Source: Paulinella micropora
Taxonomy: Eukaryota > Cercozoa > Imbricatea > Euglyphida
Direction: 5' to 3'
Length of the DNA stretch: 22,463 nt
Assembly: GCA_009731375.1 (NCBI GenBank)
Contig: BJOX01000030.1
Span: forward strand, 50,423 to 72,885
Shown here: positions 17,801 to 22,463 of the stretch, one piece after another
Numbering within the stretch: the first letter of the stretch is position 1
How the letters are laid out: each line of letters opens with the position of its first letter
The notes under the pieces: generated by a model
What the model saw: only the letters and a program-made list of their open reading frames with translations
Told to the model about the DNA's origin: nothing
Databases searched by the model: none
Program-made: the position numbers and the translations under genes

Positions 17801-18491
17801 AAAGGCTTCCCACTGAGGGTGGCCTCACATAATTGGCAAAGCAAAGTGGGTGTGGATAGCCCAGGCTTTGGGGAATGGCCGGAGCACTACAAGGAGCGAG
17901 GCTGGGTGATCGTCGGAGTCCAGGAGCACAACCTATCGCCGCAGGTGGAGAAGCTCCAAGTCGACGGCTTCGCAGTCCTCTGCAAAGCCGTTGCAACTGG
18001 TGCGGGCTCGCGTCTCTTGGGGGGAGTCTTGACGTTGGTGGCCAACTATCTGGCACCGTCCGCTACCATTGTACAGGCGCCTGTTCCACACCCACAGCAA
18101 TTGTGGGTGAGGCTGTCGTCTGGGAGCGCGACGGCGTCGGATGTGTTCGTCGGCAACGGCTACTTCCCCAAAGAAAATCAACGAGAGGAATNNNNNNNNN
18201 NCAACGGCTACTTCCCCCAAGAAAATCAACGAGAGGAATGTATTGCAGCCTATGAGGCGTGGCAGGCGGCCGTCTCCTACTTCGCCACCAAAGGTCATGT
18301 GGTTACGGTTGGTGATGCTAATGCTAAGCTGGGGCCCGCCAGAATAGCGCGGGAGGAGGGAGTGGTGGGCCCCTTTGACGAGATAGATGAGAGGGTAGAG
18401 GGGTTAGGAGTGAGAATGGTGAGTTGCTGGCTGTGATGCTTGTTGCCACGGGGTTGCGCAATGACTTCAGTAGTAGTGAGCCATCGCCACA
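17801..18491 (+). pseudogene. LINE APE-type endonuclease domain
   Basis: Fused in frame to the preceding segment. The order of motifs is that of the exonuclease-endonuclease-phosphatase fold: VASHNWQSK (metal-binding N), VIVGVQEHNL (catalytic E), LLGGVLTLV, WVRL, GNGYFP (usual NxYxP place) and VVTVGDANAKLG (D and N of the GDxN motif). Such domains nick target DNA for retrotransposition. A 38-nt segment is repeated across the 10-N gap at 18192-18201. At about 18400 the frame shifts: the continuation RSENGELLAVMLVATGLRND, typical of this domain, lies in the next frame and ends at a stop at 18491. The final SxH motif and the reverse transcriptase are absent. Confidence 0.75.
18154..18239. repeat. 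38-nt duplication flanking a 10-N gap
   Basis: 18154-18191 and 18202-18239 are the same 38 bases apart from one A/C difference. They interrupt a conserved domain at one point, so this is most likely two contig ends that should have been merged. Confidence 0.88.
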
Positions 18492-18498
18492 ATAATTA

Positions 18499-18576
18499 GT
18501 TAAGTGACAGTCACTACAGTCATAGTACTCACCACTACATTATTAGTGATGATCACTACTACATTCTTACTGACTT
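18499..18576. repeat. palindromic minisatellite, array A (degenerate)
   Basis: AAGTGACAGTCACT and AGTGATGATCACT units, diverged from the arrays at 19500, 20740 and 21570. The array begins within 10 bp of the LINE stop, so the LINE appears to end at it. Confidence 0.7.
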
Positions 18577-18657
18577 CCTGATAGCCGAAATTAACGCAAA
18601 AAACCTAGTCATGTTTTACTTGACATACGTAGTGACAAAGAAAGTGCTACCAACCTG

Positions 18658-19440
18658 TCAACCTGCCCTGGCGATCATTTCTGCCCGCTTTGTACTTGGC
18701 TTACCGCTTCGTTTCGTTCCTGTTAGAACTGTTGGAACGTTTGTATCATTTTCTTTGTCATTTACTAGGTCAACGTAGACATGACTAGGTTTTTTACTTT
18801 CACTCTTCGGGGGCTTGACACGTTGTGTTGCGACCGTCTTCATTCTTTCCTTTGGATTACTAACTACACATGGTCTTGCCGTTGCAGATGCTGCCAGTAC
18901 AAAATCTTGGAGCTGTTGTTTGGTCATTTTTAAATATTTTGGCTTCGTGTGGGTGTCCCAGCCAGGCCAACTATAAACCACTTCTCCACTTAAGCCGTTG
19001 TCCTTGGCTTTTTGGTTAAAAGGCCAAACACCCTTCAATTTTTGCCCGTTCTGCATGGGCCACTTGCTGTGCTGGTATATCTGCACAATCACATGATCGT
19101 CACCGACAAACTCATCTTCGAAGCCGTAAACGCACAGTCCTGGATCCCCGTATTCGAACTCGCCGCCTGCTGCCAGTACCACGATATGCAGCTCCGGGTG
19201 GACTCCCCGTACAGACTGCAAGGTGTATTTCTGCACTAGCAGCACAGCAAGCATTTGGTAAAGCACATACAGGGTGATAAGATGTAGCACCTGTCACTAA
19301 ATCTTTGTCTTCAATGCCCACTGTTCTAGTCGCTCTCTGAAAGCCTGCTCCGTCATTTCCAAATGCTCATCATACAATGCTCTCCCTCAATTTCTAGTTC
19401 CGTGAGATGTGAGTTTTCCTAAACGGGAAAATAACACAAA
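18658..19440 (-). pseudogene. unrecognised coding block with frameshifts (C-terminal part of region-5 gene?)
   Basis: After a strong acceptor (TTATTTTCCCGTTTAG) at about 19419 the minus strand reads ENSHLTELEIEGEH. A second frame then reads LYDEHLEMTEQAFRERLEQW, a third DLVTGATSYHPVCALPNACC, and a fourth stretch is open from about 19240 to 18658. The last begins HPELHIVVLAAGGEFEYGDP, continues with IYQHSKWPMQNGQKLKGVWP, and closes with a lysine-rich tail (KPPKSESKKP, TKRSGKPSTKR) ending EMIARAG before a TGA. At least two or three single-base shifts within 150 bp point to a decaying gene or a low-quality consensus. I do not recognise the family. The acidic/aromatic core followed by a basic tail would suit a nuclear protein, but that is only a guess. 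Confidence 0.5.

Positions 19441-19441
<1 letters not shown>

Positions 19442-19496
<55 letters not shown>
19442..19496. repeat. (GA)n tract
   Basis: Purine dinucleotide tract on the plus strand, between the acceptor near 19420 and the minisatellite leader. Confidence 0.93.
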
Positions 19497-19499
<3 letters not shown>

Positions 19500-19715
19500 A
19501 CATGCTATGCATTAAGTGATCATCACTAACTTCTAAGTGACCATCACTAACCTCTAAGTGACCATCACTATCCTCTAAGTGACCATCACTAACCTCTAAG
19601 TGACCATCACTAACCTCTAAGTGAACATCACTAACTGCTCGTCATTACATGCTTAGTAACCATCACTTATCCGTTAGTGATGAACACTAATATTGTAGTG
19701 ATCATCACTAGCATT
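19496..19715. repeat. palindromic minisatellite, array B
   Basis: Leader CTTGACATGCTATGCATTAA, then about ten units of 21 bp with core AAGTGACCATCACTAAC, degenerating after 19630. The core AGTGAT-C-ATCACT is a perfect palindrome around one base, and most units carry one mismatch (AGTGAC). It lies in a likely intron. Confidence 0.88.
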
Positions 19716-19732
19716 CAGCCACAAATTTTATT

Positions 19733-19787
19733 GTTATCAGTATTATTATTATTATTATCATTATTATTATTATTATTACCTGATAAC
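19733..19787. repeat. (TTA)n bounded by an 8-bp inverted repeat
   Basis: GTTATCAG on the left and CTGATAAC on the right flank a TTA/TCA trinucleotide tract. On the minus strand the right-hand arm ends in CAG|GTAATA, a good donor site for the preceding coding block. Confidence 0.7.
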
Positions 19788-19797
19788 TGGCTATGCC

Positions 19798-20690
19798 TCA
19801 ACCTTGCTTGGCAATGCGTTCCATGAGCAGAAACGCGTACACCTGTCCACTTCCCGCTGCTTTAACACCAGTTCTGTATGATTTCAGGAAAAACCCTTGC
19901 GAGAGCAAAGCTCCAAGAGTATCCCTGTGGTCGTGGGACATGCTGTTTGATTTACAGCTATCAGTAACCATGATATACTTTACCCGCTCGTCCTTGATTA
20001 TTTTCAACAGGACTTTATGCTTATGGGCTGGTTTCCAACCTTTCCAGAACAAGAACACTGTTATGTTCTTGTTCCAGTTCAACGCACGTGGTATTAAACC
20101 AACGCGAGCGGCTTGAGCTTCTACACCCCATCGAATAACAGGCAACTCCTTCGACCACACAACGCGGTTGATAGATGGATTGTATGAACTTATTGAGCAG
20201 AAACAGCTCTTATCTAAACAAACCCCTATCAAGTTATCATGTGCGGCCCACAATACGCTGTATTTTTCATACCTGCTAAGGAATGCTATCTCAAAATGTC
20301 TGGTCTCTATGCCAGCGACTGCAGCCCAATCATCGCTCAGGCAAAAAGAAGCACATCTCCCGATGCACACCCAATATCCAATAGACACATGTCTTTTTTT
20401 TCATCCCTGGGGATCCCTGCGAAACATGTCGCAAGGGATTGACTAGTCAAGGTCCCACCGATCCCATCACCTACAATACCAAGGTCCCTAATAGGTAAAG
20501 GTCCCCTCAACTGTTGCGTTAGTCGCACCCGCCAGGCAGGAGCGGGCGGAAGAAACCGAGGATTAGAATTCCCACAATCCTCATGAACGCATACAGTGAC
20601 ACAAAACCTATTCATGTTGCCACAGCTGGTACAAACCCAAGGTGGCATTTCCGATTCCACTTCCAACGCCGAGGTACCACCAACCTGCCA
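19798..20690 (-). pseudogene. RanBP2-like zinc finger plus class I SAM methyltransferase, one frameshift
   Basis: After an acceptor (ATGTTTGGCAG) near 20690 the frame reads QVGGTSALEVESEMPPWVCT. It contains W-x-C-x2-C-x3-N and two later Cys (C-x10-C-x4-C), close to a RanBP2-type zinc finger. About 65 residues on comes methyltransferase motif I, LLDIGCASGD, then a stop. In the next frame the domain continues without a break: WAAVAGIET (the acidic post-I residue, G-I-E), NITVFLFWKGWKPAHKHK (motif IV region), VKYIMVTDS and a C-terminal hairpin GQVYAFLLMERI. One missing base, most simply in the T5 run at 20343-20347 on the minus strand, accounts for the break. The order fits Rossmann-fold methyltransferases of the DOT1-like kind. 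Substrate unknown. The frame ends at TGA 19795-19797, about 15 bp before a donor-like CAG|GTAATA. Confidence 0.62.
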
Positions 20691-20695
20691 AACAT

Positions 20696-20718
20696 ATTAT
20701 TACTATTATTATCACTAT
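20696..20718. repeat. short (TTA)n tract before minisatellite C
   Basis: TTATTACTATTATTATCACT, directly followed by the leader CTATTCCTCTTGACAT. The same arrangement occurs at 21440-21560. Confidence 0.8.
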
Positions 20719-20880
20719 TCCTCTTGACATGTTATGCATTAACCTCTAAGTGACCATCACTTACCTCTAAGTGATCATCACTAACTTCAAAGTGACCATC
20801 ACTAACTTCAAAGTGACCATCACTAACTTCATAGTGACCATCACTAGCTTCATAGTGACCATCACTAACCTCTAAGTGAC
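20719..20880. repeat. palindromic minisatellite, array C
   Basis: Leader CTTGACATGTTATGCATTAA (20723) followed by about seven 21-bp units with core AAGTGACCATCACT. Some units read TTCAAAGTGACC or TTCATAGTGACC in place of CTCTAAGTGACC. Confidence 0.9.
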
Positions 20881-20941
20881 CGCACGCGCATCTGAATTAA
20901 TATGACATTGTTCACGGCAGCGGCGTCAAGGCTAAGCAAAA

Positions 20942-20963
20942 AGAAGGCAACATTATGCCTTCT
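20942..20963. other. 8-bp stem, 6-nt loop hairpin
   Basis: AGAAGGCA, loop ACATTA, TGCCTTCT: a perfect small inverted repeat. No U-run terminator context, and function unknown. Confidence 0.7.
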
Positions 20964-21011
20964 CCTTGCATAGCCACCAGAAACTAGTGAGAATTCCGAG
21001 AAGACACTATA

Positions 21012-21017
21012 TTATTC

Positions 21018-21048
<31 letters not shown>

Positions 21049-21049
21049 G

Positions 21050-21114
<65 letters not shown>

Positions 21115-21115
21115 G
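21012..21115. repeat. (TTA)n tract before SINE copy 3
   Basis: About 34 TTA units with one TGA interruption, abutting the SINE head. Confidence 0.93.
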
Positions 21116-21211
21116 GACACCGTGATAGCCCAGTGGTCAAGTTCTACCATCTGGGCCCTGTCGCCAGTTCGATTCCCGTCGGTGCCACCAGTATTTTCAT
21201 TGAACATACCG
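21116..21211 (+). mobile_element. tRNA-derived SINE, copy 3 (head, then gap)
   Basis: The 75-nt head 21116-21190 is identical to copy 1, and the 11 bases after it (GTATTTTCATT) are also shared. The body is lost in the gap at 21212-21439, after which a (TTA)n tract resumes, probably its tail. That would make the element about 330 bp plus tail. Confidence 0.8.
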
Positions 21212-21439
21212 NNNNNNNNNNNNNNNNNNNNNNNNNNNNNNNNNNNNNNNNNNNNNNNNNNNNNNNNNNNNNNNNNNNNNNNNNNNNNNNNNNNNNNNNN
21301 NNNNNNNNNNNNNNNNNNNNNNNNNNNNNNNNNNNNNNNNNNNNNNNNNNNNNNNNNNNNNNNNNNNNNNNNNNNNNNNNNNNNNNNNNNNNNNNNNNNN
21401 NNNNNNNNNNNNNNNNNNNNNNNNNNNNNNNNNNNNNNN
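21212..21439. other. assembly gap (228 N)
   Basis: Probably hides the SINE body. Confidence 0.95.
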
Positions 21440-21525
<86 letters not shown>

Positions 21526-21545
21526 TATTACTATTATTATTAGTT
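21440..21545. repeat. (TTA)n tract after SINE copy 3
   Basis: About 33 units, followed by the leader of minisatellite D. Confidence 0.93.
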
Positions 21546-21550
21546 ACTAT

Positions 21551-21745
21551 TCCTCTTGACATACTATGCATTAAGTGATCATCACTAACGTCTAAGTGAC
21601 CATCACTTACCTCTAAGTGACCATCACTAGCCTCTAAGTGACCATCACTAGCCTCTAAGTGACCATCACTAACTGCTAAGTGACCATCACTACATACTAT
21701 GTGGCTTTCACTATCCATTTAGTAATCAACACTGCCAAGTAAGTG
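21551..21745. repeat. palindromic minisatellite, array D
   Basis: Leader CTTGACATACTATGCATTAA, then a perfect palindromic unit AGTGATCATCACT, then about six units AAGTGACCATCACT with spacers ACCTCT/GCCTCT, degenerating after 21690. Confidence 0.9.
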
Positions 21746-21777
21746 ACCAGGGACTCACAGGAACGGATTCAGTGTTC

Positions 21778-21833
21778 NNNNNNNNNNNNNNNNNNNNNNN
21801 NNNNNNNNNNNNNNNNNNNNGTATCTATCTATG

Positions 21834-21872
<39 letters not shown>

Positions 21873-21905
21873 GTATCTATCTATCTATCTATGTATCTAT
21901 CTATG

Positions 21906-21955
<50 letters not shown>

Positions 21956-21965
21956 NNNNNNNNNN
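21778..21965. repeat. gap, (TATC)n tract, gap
   Basis: N at 21778-21820, CTAT/GTAT tetranucleotides at 21821-21955, N at 21956-21965. Confidence 0.93.
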
Positions 21966-22370
21966 GGTGTGTTGAACTAAGAAACCTCCACCCTTTGTCA
22001 ATGCCTTATGTCCCGCTTCCAGATTTTTTTGGCACTGCCTAACTATTTCATCACGCATATGTTGCGGTACAACAAGCGAAACTCCACCCGCCTCGATAGC
22101 AAGGACATAGCTATACCCAAGTACTTGTTTCGGGGAACTAGTCCAGACACCATCGTACTTGAGCAACAATGTCTTCGCGTGACATAACAGAGATCCAAAC
22201 CATTTGGGATGTTTAGGAACAACTGCAACTCCCAATCCGGAGGCGCCGGGAATACGAACAAGAGAGAAGAATCCACAGTCCAGCAAGCTTGGCTTGCGTG
22301 CACGCGAACTAATATTCTCGCGAGTAGGGTCAGAATGTTCCTTTACCCAACGCGCACTTACCACCAGCTA
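21966..22370 (-). CDS. coding block, possible SET-like segment, partial
   Basis: After an in-frame TAG that ends an acceptor-like TTGTATGTTAG, about 135 codons stay open to the gap at 21965. The peptide includes PSLLDCGFFSLVRIPGASGL then GVAVVPKHP, LLLKYDGVW and GYSYVLAIEAGGVSLVV. The G-x-G near the start and the later Y-x-G recall the first half of a SET domain (protein lysine methyltransferase), but the decisive N-H-S and final Y motifs are not in the visible part. The reading is therefore tentative. It lies on the same strand and about 1.3 kb upstream of the zinc-finger/methyltransferase block, so both could belong to one gene. Confidence 0.4.
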
Positions 22371-22415
22371 ACATACAACCAATAGTGACTCGCTACGATT
22401 ATTCTTACTACTAAC

Positions 22416-22463
22416 GGTGGGTGGGCGGTGGGGGTGATGGGTGGGTGGGTGGGGGGGGGGGGG
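22416..22463. repeat. G-rich (GGGT)n tract at window end
   Basis: Runs of three or more G separated by T, C or A, ending in a G homopolymer. It could form a G-quadruplex. Confidence 0.85.

Larger units (their letters stand above)
15239..18491 (+). mobile_element. non-LTR retrotransposon (L1-like LINE), 3'-truncated
   Basis: A GC-rich island in an AT-rich neighbourhood. In order it contains two tandem 5' units of about 1 kb, a proline/arginine-rich ORF1 start, an ORF1-type nucleic-acid-binding segment and an APE endonuclease. No reverse transcriptase, RNase H or poly-A tail follows: coding similarity stops at about 18491, where an unrelated palindromic minisatellite begins. Frameshifts at about 17395 and 18400 show that the copy is inactive or contains base errors. 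It lies on the plus strand, opposite to the flanking genes. Confidence 0.75.

Noticed and set aside
17475-18056. 193-codon minus-strand frame rich in P, A and S
   Set aside because: Antisense shadow of the GC-rich LINE coding region, which has endonuclease motifs on the plus strand.
18154-18239. Genuine duplicated peptide NGYFP-ENQREE in the endonuclease
   Set aside because: The duplication sits exactly around a 10-N gap and inside a conserved motif; a contig-end overlap is the simpler explanation.
19496-21745. CRISPR array
   Set aside because: Units of about 21 bp are contiguous, with no unique spacers of regular length, in a spliced eukaryotic context.

Overview
This window is a gap-ridden piece of a large, repeat-rich nuclear eukaryotic genome. 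It shows spliced exons, long microsatellites, a tRNA-derived SINE family and a non-LTR retrotransposon. I cannot fix the taxon. Several ankyrin exons end at GC rather than GT donor sites. Together with the heavy simple-repeat load, that would suit a dinoflagellate or another repeat-rich alga or protist, but some invertebrates look similar, so this is a weak inference.

Region 1 (about 1.2-10.9 kb, minus strand): a multi-exon ankyrin-repeat gene in which each exon is almost exactly one ankyrin repeat (99-105 nt, phase 0 at both ends). Reading on the minus strand, the well-supported exons are 10866-10768, 10262-10158, 7397-7296, 7044-6946, 5966-5868, 4314-4214, 3308-3210, 1892-1792 and 1274-1176. 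A frameshifted exon (about 7873-7758) and weaker candidates lie among them. The block 1176-2.6 kb is duplicated at 3210-4.9 kb, and the 5868 exon is an older third relative. The introns are almost wholly (CT/GA)n, (TA)n, (CTAT)n and (TGTA)n repeats plus C/G homopolymers that run into assembly gaps. One intron holds a 31-bp minisatellite.

Region 2 (about 11.1-14.1 kb): no gene recognised. It holds a degenerate repeat family whose core, GACAAACGCCTAACGCAA, recurs at least 13 times in both orientations. A perfect 11-bp inverted repeat also lies here.

Region 3 (14.1-15.2 kb, and again 21.0-21.5 kb): three copies of a tRNA-derived SINE head with intact A and B boxes, each directly preceded by a (TTA)n tract, which suggests head-to-tail nesting.

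Region 4 (15.24-18.49 kb, plus strand): a GC-rich, L1-like LINE. It has two diverged tandem 5' units of about 1 kb, an ORF1-type segment and an APE-type endonuclease. It lacks reverse transcriptase and carries frameshifts and an assembly-artefact duplication.

Region 5 (18.6-22.4 kb, minus strand): coding blocks of a gene or element. They comprise a possible SET-like segment, a RanBP2-like zinc finger plus a class I SAM-methyltransferase fold split by one frameshift, and an unrecognised acidic-then-basic block. Non-coding spacers between them share a palindromic minisatellite (core AAGTGACCATCACTAAC) and a common leader. Whether these blocks form one gene cannot be decided from the sequence alone.
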